DNA of 64,000 nt from Parvibaculaceae bacterium (GTDB lineage: Bacteria; Pseudomonadota; Alphaproteobacteria; Parvibaculales; Parvibaculaceae): positions 1 to 64,000 of the forward strand of contig JAHBYJ010000001.1 of NCBI GenBank assembly GCA_019636015.1. The letters are read 5' to 3'. How positions within the stretch are numbered: the first letter of the stretch is position 1; each line of letters opens with the position of its first letter. Both the position numbers and the translations under genes were made by a program. Positions 12,888 through 21,570 of the stretch are shown one piece after another. The notes under the pieces are model-generated. The model was not told the DNA's origin. It saw only the letters and a program-made list of their open reading frames with translations, and made no database searches.

Positions 12888-15155
12888 CTATATCGCGACC
12901 CCGTTCTCCTCGGCAAAGGCCGCGAGCTGCTCCCGGACGCTGCGGTCCGGCAGGGCATATAGCCCCTCCATGAAGGCGGCGAGCTTCGCCGCATCGAGGG
13001 AGCGGACCATCATCTTGACCGGGCCGATGGCCGCGGGAGACATGGAAACCCGGCGCAGCCCAAGGCCAACCAGGGCCATGGCCTCGAGCGGCCTGCCCGA
13101 CATCTCCCCGCAAAGCGTCAGCGGCGTGCCGTGCGCCTGGCAGGTCTTCACGATATGCCGCAGGAAGCTCAGCACGGCCGGGCTCAGGAAATCGTAGCGC
13201 GTGGCGACGCGGGGATTGCCGCGATCGCTGGCGAACAGGAACTGCAGGAGATCGTTTGAGCCGATCGAGACGAAATCGACCTCCGGCAGCAGCGTGTCGA
13301 GCTGCCAGACGAGAGACGGCACCTCGAGCATGGTGCCGACCTCGAGAATGGCGGGCTTCTCCTTGCCGAATTTCTCGAGCCGGGCGATTTCCTTGTCGAC
13401 CAGCGCCTTTGCGCGGCGGAACTCGGCGATCTCGGCCACCATCGGAAACATGATGCGCAGCGACCGCCCGGCTGCCGCCGTCAGCAGCGCGCGGATCTGG
13501 TGGCGCAAGAGCGCGGGGCGGTCGAGGCTGATCCGGATCGCCCGCCAGCCAAGCGCGGGATTTTCTTCCTTGAGTGCCGCGAGATTCATGTAGGGCAGCA
13601 TCTTGTCGCCGCCGATATCGAGCGTACGGAACACGGCGGGCTTGTCGCCCGCGTGAACCAGGACCGCCTTGTAAAGATCGATCTGGTCGCGGAGGGAGGG
13701 CAGCGTCGAGGCGATCATGAACTGGAGCTCGGTGCGGAACAGGCCGATACCTTCGGCCCCCGCTTCTTCGAGATGCGGCAGATCGACCTGAAGCCCGGCA
13801 TTCACGTAGAGGTCGATCTTCTCGCCATCGAGCGTGATCGCCGGTTCACCGCGGATCGCCTTGTACTGCTCCTGCTTGCGGGCGCGGAAACGCGCCTTTT
13901 CCGAATAGGAGGCAATGACTTCCTGCGAGGGACGCAGATAGACCTCGCCCGTATCGCCATCGACGATGATGGCGTCGCCCGGCTCCACATGTTCGAGAAT
14001 GTCTTCCGCGCGGCCGACCGTCGCAATGCCGAAGGCGCGGGCGACGATCGATACATGCGCGTTCGGCGCGCCCTCCTCGAGCACGAGACCGCGCAGCCTC
14101 TCCTTGTCGTAGTCGAGGAGTTCCGCAGGCCCCATGTTGCGCGCGATGATGATGGCGTCGTTCGGCAGGTTCGCCGACAGCGAGGCAAGCGTGACGCCGG
14201 TCAATTGCCGGAGCAGGCGGTTCGCGAGATCGTCGAAATCGTGGAGCCTGTCGCGGATGTAAGGATCGGCGGCGCGCTGCAGCCGCGCCCGCGTATCGTT
14301 CTGCACGCGCTCGACCGCCGCTTCGGCCGTGAGGCCCGTCTTCACCGCTTCGAGCATGCGCTGCAGCCAGCCGCGATCGTTCGCGAACATGCGGTAGGCC
14401 TGCAGCACCTCGCGGTGCTCGCCCGCATGGCTGAGGTCTTCCGTCTCCAGCATGTCGTCGATCGAGCCGCGCAGCGCATAGACCGCCTGTTCGAGGCGCT
14501 TCAATTCGAGCTCGGTATCTTCGGCGATGAGCTTCGTCACATGGACGCGCGGCTCGTGCAGCACCGCATGGCCGAGCGCGATGCCTTCGGCGAAAGACGC
14601 ACCCTGAATGTGGAACGGCCGCTGGCGCTTCAGGTCCGGATCGCCCGGCTCGTCGCCGATGAGTTCGGCCGCGGCCACGACTTCCGCGAGCACCATCGCG
14701 ACCGTCTGGAGCGCCTCGACCTCTTCTTCCGTGTAGTGCCGCTTGGTGCGGTTCTGCACGACGAGAACGCCGACGACCTTGCCGCTCCTGAGGATCGGCA
14801 CGCCCATCAGCGACTTGTAGATTTCTTCGCCCGTTTCCGGCCGGTAGGCAAAGCCCGGATGCGACTGCGCATCGGCAAGATTGAGCGGGCGCGCATGGGC
14901 GGCGATATCGCCGACGAGACCTTCGCCGACCCGCAGGCGCGTGGCGTGAACGGCGGAGGGCTTCAGACCTTCGGTCGCGGAGAGTTCCAGCTCGCGCGCC
15001 TCGTTCATGAGATAGACGGAGCAGACTTCCGCCACCATGTTGGCGGCGATCAGCACGACGATCTTGTCGAGTCTCTTTTGCGCGCTTTCCGGCTCCGCCA
15101 TGACCTCGCGCAGCCGACGGAGCAGAATGCGCGGACCACCGACGGAGCCCGGCAT
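12888..15155 (-). CDS. ptsP: phosphoenolpyruvate-protein phosphotransferase PtsP (nitrogen PTS enzyme I)
   Basis: A 755-residue enzyme I of the PTS-Ntr phosphorelay, moving phosphate from PEP to NPr and on to EIIA-Ntr for regulation rather than sugar uptake. The N-terminal 160 residues are the GAF domain that senses glutamine in this family. The phosphohistidine is H367 in NAHVSIVARAFG, and the C-terminal PEP-binding barrel carries FRTELQFM and SIGSNDLLQF. The start at 15155 follows AAAAGGAA. It lies just downstream of lysC (57 bases), as in most rhizobia-like genomes. Confidence 0.96.
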   Translation of the reverse strand: MPGSVGGPRILLRRLREVMAEPESAQKRLDKIVVLIAANMVAEVCSVYLMNEARELELSATEGLKPSAVHATRLRVGEGLVGDIAAHARPLNLADAQSHPGFAYRPETGEEIYKSLMGVPILRSGKVVGVLVVQNRTKRHYTEEEVEALQTVAMVLAEVVAAAELIGDEPGDPDLKRQRPFHIQGASFAEGIALGHAVLHEPRVHVTKLIAEDTELELKRLEQAVYALRGSIDDMLETEDLSHAGEHREVLQAYRMFANDRGWLQRMLEAVKTGLTAEAAVERVQNDTRARLQRAADPYIRDRLHDFDDLANRLLRQLTGVTLASLSANLPNDAIIIARNMGPAELLDYDKERLRGLVLEEGAPNAHVSIVARAFGIATVGRAEDILEHVEPGDAIIVDGDTGEVYLRPSQEVIASYSEKARFRARKQEQYKAIRGEPAITLDGEKIDLYVNAGLQVDLPHLEEAGAEGIGLFRTELQFMIASTLPSLRDQIDLYKAVLVHAGDKPAVFRTLDIGGDKMLPYMNLAALKEENPALGWRAIRISLDRPALLRHQIRALLTAAAGRSLRIMFPMVAEIAEFRRAKALVDKEIARLEKFGKEKPAILEVGTMLEVPSLVWQLDTLLPEVDFVSIGSNDLLQFLFASDRGNPRVATRYDFLSPAVLSFLRHIVKTCQAHGTPLTLCGEMSGRPLEAMALVGLGLRRVSMSPAAIGPVKMMVRSLDAAKLAAFMEGLYALPDRSVREQLAAFAEENGVAI

Positions 15156-15212
15156 CAGTTTCCGTTCCTTTTCCAGCGGCGGAGCGAAGAAGCGACCGTC
15201 ACATTGCCCTCG

Positions 15213-16472
15213 TTACTCGGCGTCGAGTCCATAGGCTGTGTGCAACGCGCGCACGGCCAGTTCCGTATATTCCGACGAGATCAGCACGCTGACCTTGATC
15301 TCCGATGTGGTGATCGCAAGGATATTGATGCCTTTTGCGGCCAATGTCTTGAACATCGTTTGGGCAACGCCCGCATGGCTGCGCATGCCGATGCCGATCA
15401 CGGAAACCTTCACGACATTGATGTCGGTCTTGACTTCCTTGCAGCCGATCTCGGCCTGGGCCTTGCGGATCACGTCTTCGGCGCGGGCGAGTTCCGCCTG
15501 CGGCACGGTGAAGGTCATGTCCGTGCTCTTGCCGTCGTCCGACACGTTCTGGATGATCATGTCGACATTGATGGAATTGTCGGCAAGCGGCCCGAAGATG
15601 CGCGCCGCCACGCCCGGCTTGTCTTCCACCCTGACGAGGGTCACCTTGGCTTCGTCCTTCGAATAGGCGATGCCGCTCACGACCTGCTGTTCCACGATTT
15701 CATCCTCGTCGCAAACAAGAGTACCGGGGCCGTTTCCGCCCGCACCATAAGCCATGTGCGGCGCGTCCGGCGCATCGAAGCTGGAGCGAACCTGCAGCCT
15801 TACCCGATGCACCATGGCCAGTTCCACGGATCGCGTCTGAAGCACCTTGGCGCCGAGCGACGCCATCTCCAGCATCTCTTCGTAGCTGATCTTGTCAAGC
15901 TTGCGCGCCTTGGAGACGATGCGCGGATCCGTCGTATAAACGCCATCGACATCCGTGTAGATATCGCAGAGATCGGCCTTCACCGCCGCCGCGATGGCGA
16001 CCGCACTGGTATCCGAACCGCCGCGGCCGAGCGTCGTGATTCTGTTATCGGGCGCGATGCCCTGGAAACCGGCGATGACGGCAACCTGGCCCTCGCCCAT
16101 GCGGCGCACGATATCGCTGCCGTCGATGTCCTGGATGCGGGCCGCGCCATGCGCGCTGTCCGTGAGGATCGGAATCTGCCAGCCGAGCCAGGACCGCGCC
16201 GGAATGCCGATGCGCTGCAGCTCGATCGAGAGAAGCGCGACCGTGATCTGCTCGCCGCTGGCGACGATCGTGTCATATTCCCGCGCATCGTGGAGCGGCG
16301 CCGTTTCCCGCGCCCAGGCGACGAGCTGGTTCGTCGTCCCGGCCATGGCCGATACGACCACCGCGACCTCATGGCCCGCATCGACTTCGCGCTTCACATG
16401 GGCAGCCACATTGCGGATGCGCTCGACATCCGCGACCGAGGTGCCGCCGAATTTCATGACCAGCCTGGCCAT
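15213..16472 (-). CDS. lysC: aspartate kinase
   Basis: A 419-residue enzyme that phosphorylates aspartate, opening the lysine, threonine, methionine and diaminopimelate pathways. The kinase domain starts with the family motif VMKFGGTSVAD and includes GRGGSDTSA; two ACT domains for feedback control by amino acids fill the C-terminal third (one begins near KVTLVRVEDKPGVAARI). The start is the ATG at 16472; longer readings add an implausible arginine-rich lead. Probably co-transcribed with ptsP. Confidence 0.96.
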   Translation of the reverse strand: MARLVMKFGGTSVADVERIRNVAAHVKREVDAGHEVAVVVSAMAGTTNQLVAWARETAPLHDAREYDTIVASGEQITVALLSIELQRIGIPARSWLGWQIPILTDSAHGAARIQDIDGSDIVRRMGEGQVAVIAGFQGIAPDNRITTLGRGGSDTSAVAIAAAVKADLCDIYTDVDGVYTTDPRIVSKARKLDKISYEEMLEMASLGAKVLQTRSVELAMVHRVRLQVRSSFDAPDAPHMAYGAGGNGPGTLVCDEDEIVEQQVVSGIAYSKDEAKVTLVRVEDKPGVAARIFGPLADNSINVDMIIQNVSDDGKSTDMTFTVPQAELARAEDVIRKAQAEIGCKEVKTDINVVKVSVIGIGMRSHAGVAQTMFKTLAAKGINILAITTSEIKVSVLISSEYTELAVRALHTAYGLDAE

Positions 16473-16681
16473 TGCCTTGAATCCCACTCTCCCCGTCGCC
16501 GGGCTTGAACGCCTCGCACGGCTGCGCGCTGGACCGGACCGGGCAGGTCGCCCTATATCATGACCTGTAGACGGATGGACCCGCGCCGCCGGGCGCGGCA
16601 ATACATACAGGCCCCCGGGCAGTGCCGCAACCTGCGGAAAAGGCCGTGAACCCTCAGAGAACGTAGGGAAACCCTCGCATT

Positions 16682-17452
16682 ATGGCCAGCAAGGCGGAAG
16701 GAAAGATGGAGAGCAACGCCCAGGGAAGCGTCGACCCCGGAGAGATCGCCCGGTTTTCGGCCATGGCCGCCGAATGGTGGGACCCGAAGGGCAAGTTCCG
16801 CCCGCTCCACAAGTTCAACCCCACGCGCCTTGCCTATATTCGCGACGAGACGTGCCGCCATTTCGACCGCGATTCGAAGTCGCCCCGCCCCTTCGAGGGC
16901 CTGCGGTTCCTCGATATCGGTTGCGGCGGCGGCCTGCTCTCCGAACCCATGGCCCGGCTCGGCGCCACCATGGTAAGCGCCGATGCCTCGGAGAAGAACA
17001 TCGCCACGGCCTCCGTCCACGCCGCCGAACAAGGGCTCGACATCGACTATCGCTGCACGACCGCCGAGGCGCTGGCCGAAGCGGGCGAGCGCTTCGACGT
17101 CATCCTCAACATGGAAGTGATCGAGCATGTGACGGACCCGATGCGCTTCCTGAAGGATTGCGCCTCGATGCTCAAGCCCGGCGGCCTCATGTTCGTCGCC
17201 ACGCTGAACCGCACCCTGAAGGCCCATGCGCTCGCCATTGTCGGCGCCGAGTATATTCTGGGCTGGCTGCCGCGCGGCACGCATGACTGGAAGAAGTTCA
17301 TCACCACGGCAGAGATGGAACGCGGCATCGCCGGAGCGGGGCTCACACTGAAAGACATGACCGGCGTGAGCTACAATCCGCTGACCGACAAATGGTCGCT
17401 CTCTTCCGACACGGATGTGAATTACATGGTGACGGCGGAAAAGCCGCGCTAG
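16682..17452 (+). CDS. ubiG: ubiquinone biosynthesis O-methyltransferase UbiG
   Basis: A 256-residue SAM-dependent methyltransferase that carries out both O-methylations of ubiquinone synthesis. It shows the UbiG signature [19 protein letters not shown], the SAM motif [16 protein letters not shown] and the downstream NRT motif. Start at 16682 is reported; the ATG at 16706 (MESNAQG) has a closer AAGGAAAG and could be the real one. The gene diverges from lysC and overlaps the convergent DUF1178 gene by four bases at the stop codons. Confidence 0.95.
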   Translation: MASKAEGKMESNAQGSVDPGEIARFSAMAAEWWDPKGKFRPLHKFNPTRLAYIRDETCRHFDRDSKSPRPFEGLRFLDIGCGGGLLSEPMARLGATMVSADASEKNIATASVHAAEQGLDIDYRCTTAEALAEAGERFDVILNMEVIEHVTDPMRFLKDCASMLKPGGLMFVATLNRTLKAHALAIVGAEYILGWLPRGTHDWKKFITTAEMERGIAGAGLTLKDMTGVSYNPLTDKWSLSSDTDVNYMVTAEKPR

Positions 17453-17877
17453 TTCGTGCTGCCGCGCGGCAGGATGGGAAGAGGCGCGACCTCGACGCCT
17501 TCCTCGATCAGTTCGCGCGCTTCCTCGGGCGTCGCCTCGCCATAGATGTCGCGATGCTCCGTCTCGCCGTAATGGATGCGGCGCGCTTCCTCGGCAAAGG
17601 CATCGCCGACATAGTCGCAATTCTCTTCGACATGTTTCCTGAGCGCGAGCATCATCATGCTCATCTTGTGCGCGATCTCCGCCGGCGTATCGGCGCCGCC
17701 GCTCCGGCCTGCGCCCTTGGCGATGTTCGGCGCCATCAGCGCCTTCCTCACATCCGGGCTGCCGCAATGCGGGCAGCTGATCTCGCCCGCGGCAAGCTGG
17801 CGGTCGAATGTTTCCGACGAGGCGAACCAGCCATCGAAGTCATGGTCGCGGTCGCAGCAAAGCGCGTAACGGATCAT
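17449..17877 (-). CDS. DUF1178 family protein
   Basis: A 142-residue protein of the DUF1178 family, starting [18 protein letters not shown] and holding a rubredoxin/zinc-ribbon-like CPHCGS near residue 36. Its function is unknown; the Cys pairs suggest a metal-binding fold. It overlaps the preceding nitrilase gene by four bases, so translation is coupled in the grx-nitrilase-DUF1178 operon, a gene order frequent in alphaproteobacteria. Confidence 0.88.
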   Translation of the reverse strand: MIRYALCCDRDHDFDGWFASSETFDRQLAAGEISCPHCGSPDVRKALMAPNIAKGAGRSGGADTPAEIAHKMSMMMLALRKHVEENCDYVGDAFAEEARRIHYGETEHRDIYGEATPEEARELIEEGVEVAPLPILPRGSTN

Positions 17878-18737
17878 GACGCCTGCCTCGGCGCATCTAT
17901 GGCCGGAAGGCCGAAACCCCGGTCATGGCCGAGCGAAGGCACGCGGCCTCGCGCTTCCGCGATGAGCGCCGTATCGATTTCGGCAAGGATCACGCCGGGC
18001 TCGTCATGCGCGGCTTCGGCGACGATCTCGCCCCATGGCGCGATGATGAGGCTGTGGCCATAGGTCACTCGCCCGCATTCATGCTTTCCGCCCTGGGCGG
18101 GCGCCATCACGAAGCAGCCGGTCTCGATCGCGCGCGCCTTGAGAAGCGTGTGCCAATGCGCCTCGCCGGTCTGCCTGGTGAAGGCGGCGGGCACGGCGAG
18201 GAAATCGGCGCCCGCTTGCGCCAGCGTGCGGTAGAGATGCGGGAAGCGGACATCGTAGCAGATGGTGAGGCCGAGCCTCCCCCATGGCAGGCGCACGAGA
18301 GCGGCCTCCCGCCCCGCTTCGTAATTCTTGCTCTCGCGATAGGATTCGCCGCCCGCGAGATCGACATCGAACATGTGGATCTTGTCGTAGCGCGCAACGA
18401 TCTCGCCCGACGGCGAGAGAAGGAAGGAGCGGTTCGCCACCTTCTCGGCGGAGAGACGTATGGGGATCGAGCCGATCAGCAGCCAGACCTTCTTCTCCGC
18501 CGCGAGCGCGCGAAACGCCTCGAGCGCCGGATCGTCCTTCTCTTCGCGCACCTTGCCGAAAAGGTCCTGCGTCTTCGAGACGAGCAGCGACGTCATCTCC
18601 GGCGTCGCAATGAAACCGGCGCCCTCCGCCGCCGCCCGGGAAATGAGCGCAGAGGCGGATGCCACATTCTCCGCGACATCCATCGAACTGCGCATCTGGA
18701 CGCAGGCAGCGGTGAATCTGGATGAGGGCCTTGTCAT
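17874..18737 (-). CDS. carbon-nitrogen hydrolase, Nit1/amidase type
   Basis: A 287-residue member of the nitrilase superfamily with an intact Glu-Lys-Cys triad: E47 (TPEMTSL), K119 (YDKIHMFDVDL) and C160 (LTICYDVRFP). The DVDL and RFP signatures are those of the Nit1 branch, which removes deaminated glutathione in characterised members; with a glutaredoxin gene six bases upstream, a role in glutathione repair is plausible. This is inference from family and context. Confidence 0.9.
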   Translation of the reverse strand: MTRPSSRFTAACVQMRSSMDVAENVASASALISRAAAEGAGFIATPEMTSLLVSKTQDLFGKVREEKDDPALEAFRALAAEKKVWLLIGSIPIRLSAEKVANRSFLLSPSGEIVARYDKIHMFDVDLAGGESYRESKNYEAGREAALVRLPWGRLGLTICYDVRFPHLYRTLAQAGADFLAVPAAFTRQTGEAHWHTLLKARAIETGCFVMAPAQGGKHECGRVTYGHSLIIAPWGEIVAEAAHDEPGVILAEIDTALIAEARGRVPSLGHDRGFGLPAIDAPRQAS

Positions 18738-18743
18738 GGATCG

Positions 18744-19001
18744 TCAGGCGGCAAGCATCGCGTCGAGCTTGCCGGCCGCATCGAGCGCGTAAAGATCGTC
18801 GCAACCGCCGACATGCGCCTCGCCGATGAAAATCTGAGGCACCGTATGGCGGCCATGCGCCCGGCTCATCATTTCCTTCCGCTTGTCGGCATTCATGCCC
18901 ACATCGATCTCGGTGAAGGAGACGCCCTTCTTCTCGAGGAGCCCTTTCGCCCTGAAGCAATAGGGGCAGAGCATGGTCGTATAGATCGTCACATCCGCCA
19001 T
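18744..19001 (-). CDS. grxC: glutaredoxin 3
   Basis: An 85-residue glutathione-dependent thiol-disulfide oxidoreductase. The dithiol active site CPYC is at residues 12-15, and the GSH-binding TVPQIFI and GGCDDL motifs follow. Length is typical of GrxC. The start was placed at the ATG at 19001 (MADVTIYTTML); upstream in-frame sequence overlaps the comF end and lacks family similarity. First gene of the operon with the nitrilase and DUF1178 genes, possibly continuing from comF 58 bases upstream. Confidence 0.95.
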   Translation of the reverse strand: MADVTIYTTMLCPYCFRAKGLLEKKGVSFTEIDVGMNADKRKEMMSRAHGRHTVPQIFIGEAHVGGCDDLYALDAAGKLDAMLAA

Positions 19002-19059
19002 GGCGGTACTCCGGAAACAAACCAGAAAATGGCGTAAACGCCTGAAATATCTCTCTCCA

Positions 19060-19833
19060 TCATATAGAGGCCCCGCCCGCCGGTACAACCCGGGCAAGAC
19101 AAAGCACGGAAACCTCCGCCGCGCCGGCCTGAACCAGCACCCGGGCGCAGGCTTCCGCCGTGGCGCCCGTGGTCATCACATCGTCCACCAGCACCACATG
19201 CCGGCCCCGGATCGCCGCCTCGCCGCCGGGCGACAGACGAAAGGCGCCTTTCACGTTGCGGCGCCGCTGGTCCCCCGAAAGCCCGACCTGGGGCCGGGTG
19301 GCGCGGACCCTCTGGAGGAGCTCCGGCAGGTAGACGAGCCCCGAGCGCCGCGCCAGCGCGCGGGAAAGTTCCGCCGACTGATTGAAGCGGCGGGAAATGA
19401 GCCGCCGGCGATGGAGAGGCACCGGCGCCACGATATGCGCATGGGGCAGGATGTCGGCGCCGATCCGGGCAAGCCATCCGGCAAAGGCGGGCGCTGCCTC
19501 CATCCGGTCGCTATATTTGAAGCGGTGGATGAGCCGCGCCGCGAGATCGTCATAACGCATCACGGCGCGGGCCCGCGCATAGGAGGGCGGAAAGGCGACA
19601 GCCGCGGCGCTCACCGCGCCCTCCCCGGCCTCGAAGGGAAACGGGACGCCGGTGACGGCGCACCAGGGCCGTTCCAGAAAGTCGATTTCGCGCCAGCACG
19701 ATCCGCAGACCGTCGCATGGCCGGAGACCGCCTCCCCGCAGGCAAGGCAGAGCGGCGGCAAGGCGATATCGGCAAAGCGGGAAAACCCCGCCCGCGCCGC
19801 GCCGAGAAATGCCGTAAAGCCGCCGGTTGCCAC
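19060..19833 (-). CDS. ComF family double zinc ribbon / phosphoribosyltransferase-like protein
   Basis: A 257-residue ComF-type protein. A four-cysteine zinc ribbon (CLACG...CGSCW) lies at about residues 29-50 and a type I phosphoribosyltransferase fold ends with the PRPP loop VVLVDDVMTTGATAE. ComF proteins work in DNA uptake in competent bacteria; the homologs in other species have unclear roles. Start is a GTG at 19833 preceded by GGGGGAGAAACGG. It diverges from the methyltransferase gene at 19918. Confidence 0.9.
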   Translation of the reverse strand: MATGGFTAFLGAARAGFSRFADIALPPLCLACGEAVSGHATVCGSCWREIDFLERPWCAVTGVPFPFEAGEGAVSAAAVAFPPSYARARAVMRYDDLAARLIHRFKYSDRMEAAPAFAGWLARIGADILPHAHIVAPVPLHRRRLISRRFNQSAELSRALARRSGLVYLPELLQRVRATRPQVGLSGDQRRRNVKGAFRLSPGGEAAIRGRHVVLVDDVMTTGATAEACARVLVQAGAAEVSVLCLARVVPAGGASI

Positions 19834-19917
19834 CCGTTTCTCCCCCGATATCCGGCAAAGCCTAGCACGAGATCGGGAGCGCCCGCTCCGGCCTTGCGGG
19901 ATCGGGCCCGCGCTCCC

Positions 19918-20838
19918 ATGATGCGCGCCATGCCAGCCCCCGACACACGCATGACTATTTTCGACCGCACGCTGCTCCGGCAGCGGCGTAACCGTGCGGC
20001 GGCCGGATTCGGTCAGTTCGATTTCCTGATCCGCCGGGCGGCCGACGACATTGCAGGGCGCATCGCCGCCGCAAACCGGAGTTTCCCCGTGGCGGCCGAT
20101 CTCGGCGCGCGGGGCGGCTCGCTTGCCCGGGCCATCGCCGGAGAGGGGATCGGCGCGGACAAGATCGGCCTCGTTATCTCCGCCGACATGTCGCTATCCA
20201 TGCTCGCCCATGCGCCGGGGCTGCGCATGGTGGCAGACGAAGAGGCCCTGCCCTTCGCTCCGGCAAGCCTCCATCTCGTGACGAGCATCCTCTCCCTCCA
20301 TGCGGCGAACGACCTGCCCGGCGCGCTCATCCAGATTCGCCGGGCGCTGAAGCCCGACGGGCTTTTCATGGCGGCGATCTTTGGCGGCGAGACATTGACG
20401 GAACTCCGCCAGTCCTTCGCGGCGGCGGAAATCGAGATGGAGGGCGGGCTCTCGCCGCGCGTCGCGCCCTTTGCCGATCTGAGGGACATTGGCGGGCTGC
20501 TGCAGCGCGCGGGCTTCGCCCTGCCGGTCGCCGATACGGACCGCGTGACCGTGCGCTACCGCGATCCGATCCGCCTGCTCGCGGACCTGCGCGGCATGGG
20601 CGAAACGAACGTCATGACGGAGCGGCGGCGCACGCCGCTGAGACGCGCGACGCTGATGCGGGCGATGGAAATCTACCGGGAGAAGTTCGGATTGCCGGAT
20701 GGGCGCGTGCCCGCGACTTTCGACATTGTCATCGCGACGGGATGGGCGCCGCATGAAAGCCAGCAGAAGCCGCTTCGGCCCGGCAGCGCCGAGGCGCGGC
20801 TTGCGGACGCGCTGGGCAGCACGGAACGCAAGGTCTGA
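19918..20838 (+). CDS. SAM-dependent methyltransferase, BioC/NDUFAF5-like
   Basis: A protein of up to 306 residues. It starts with a basic stretch (MTIFDRTLLRQRRNRAA) and has a class I methyltransferase core with ADLGARGGSLAR and the later VTSILSLHAANDLPGALIQ. This pattern matches the alphaproteobacterial relatives of NDUFAF5, which acts on mitochondrial complex I; BioC is the other relative. Substrate is uncertain. Starts at 19918, 19930 and 19951 are all possible, and none has a strong ribosome site. It ends 3 bases before the convergent flp gene. Confidence 0.8.
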   Translation: MMRAMPAPDTRMTIFDRTLLRQRRNRAAAGFGQFDFLIRRAADDIAGRIAAANRSFPVAADLGARGGSLARAIAGEGIGADKIGLVISADMSLSMLAHAPGLRMVADEEALPFAPASLHLVTSILSLHAANDLPGALIQIRRALKPDGLFMAAIFGGETLTELRQSFAAAEIEMEGGLSPRVAPFADLRDIGGLLQRAGFALPVADTDRVTVRYRDPIRLLADLRGMGETNVMTERRRTPLRRATLMRAMEIYREKFGLPDGRVPATFDIVIATGWAPHESQQKPLRPGSAEARLADALGSTERKV

Positions 20839-20841
20839 GCC

Positions 20842-21024
20842 TCAGAGCGAGGCGAGCCCTTCCACGATCTTCGAATAGAAGGATGTATTGAGCGCCGTGC
20901 CGATCGAATTGGCCGCAACGATGATGACGAGCGAAATGCCGGCCGCAATCAACGCATATTCGATGGCGGTCGCGCCTTCTTCCTTCCGGACAAAGCTTCG
21001 CAGAAACTTCGCTACACCCTTCAT
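20842..21024 (-). CDS. Flp family type IVb pilin
   Basis: A 60-residue pilin precursor. A short basic leader (MKGVAKFLRSFVRKEEG) is followed by the prepilin peptidase site G|ATAIEY and a hydrophobic helix ALIAAGISLVIIVAAN, the type IVb/Flp signature. AAAGGGACGG precedes the ATG at 21024. No tad/cpa secretion genes are in the window, so assembly must depend on genes elsewhere or the pilin is an orphan. It lies 26 bases downstream of mutT. Confidence 0.9.
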   Translation of the reverse strand: MKGVAKFLRSFVRKEEGATAIEYALIAAGISLVIIVAANSIGTALNTSFYSKIVEGLASL

Positions 21025-21050
21025 GGCCGTCCCTTTCCCGGGCGCGGCCC

Positions 21051-21485
21051 TCACAGAAGGTCGCGCAGAACCGCCACCAGCGGTTCGTCCGCGGGTGGCA
21101 TCGGATAATCCCGGAGCCGTGCCGGGCGTACCCATTGCAGCGCCTGTGCCTCGAGAGCCCTCACCTCGCCTTCCCAACGCCGGCAGACATAAAGCGGCAT
21201 CAGCAGGTGAAACGTCTCGTACTCGTGGCTCGCGAAGGTCAGCGGCGCAAGACAGGCCTTCGCGACGTCGATGCCGAGCTCTTCCTTGAGTTCCCGGATG
21301 AGGCAGGCTTCCGGCGTTTCGCCCGCCTCGACCTTTCCGCCCGGAAATTCCCAAAGACCCGCCAGCGGCTTGCCCTCGGGACGGCGGGCAATCAGCACCC
21401 GCCCATCGGCATCGACAAGCGCACAAGCCGCGACGAGTACGAGCCGTTTCGGCCCGCCCGCATCGCTCACGCGCTTGTCGTCCAT
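21051..21485 (-). CDS. mutT: NUDIX hydrolase, MutT-like 8-oxo-dGTP diphosphatase
   Basis: A 144-residue protein with a perfect Nudix box ([14 protein letters not shown] followed by [10 protein letters not shown]), fitting GX5EX7REUXEEXGU. MutT cleans 8-oxo-dGTP from the nucleotide pool and so prevents A-to-C transversions. Position downstream of argJ on the same strand (85 bases) is a common alphaproteobacterial order, which favours MutT over other Nudix enzymes. Confidence 0.9.
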   Translation of the reverse strand: MDDKRVSDAGGPKRLVLVAACALVDADGRVLIARRPEGKPLAGLWEFPGGKVEAGETPEACLIRELKEELGIDVAKACLAPLTFASHEYETFHLLMPLYVCRRWEGEVRALEAQALQWVRPARLRDYPMPPADEPLVAVLRDLL

Positions 21486-21570
21486 GCTTGCGCCTATTGG
21501 TTAAGGATTTCTGCCGCTGCCGGCCTGAAGGGACATTGCTTCGGAATTTAGTTAATTCCGCGCAAAGAGA

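Noticed and set aside
13500..16508. A 1002-codon open frame on the plus strand opposite ptsP and lysC
   Set aside because: Shadow of two conserved genes, with atypical composition and no ribosome site.
19000..19917. In-frame upstream extension of the methyltransferase to 19000
   Set aside because: It would run antisense through the whole comF gene; the family-like sequence begins only at about 19951.
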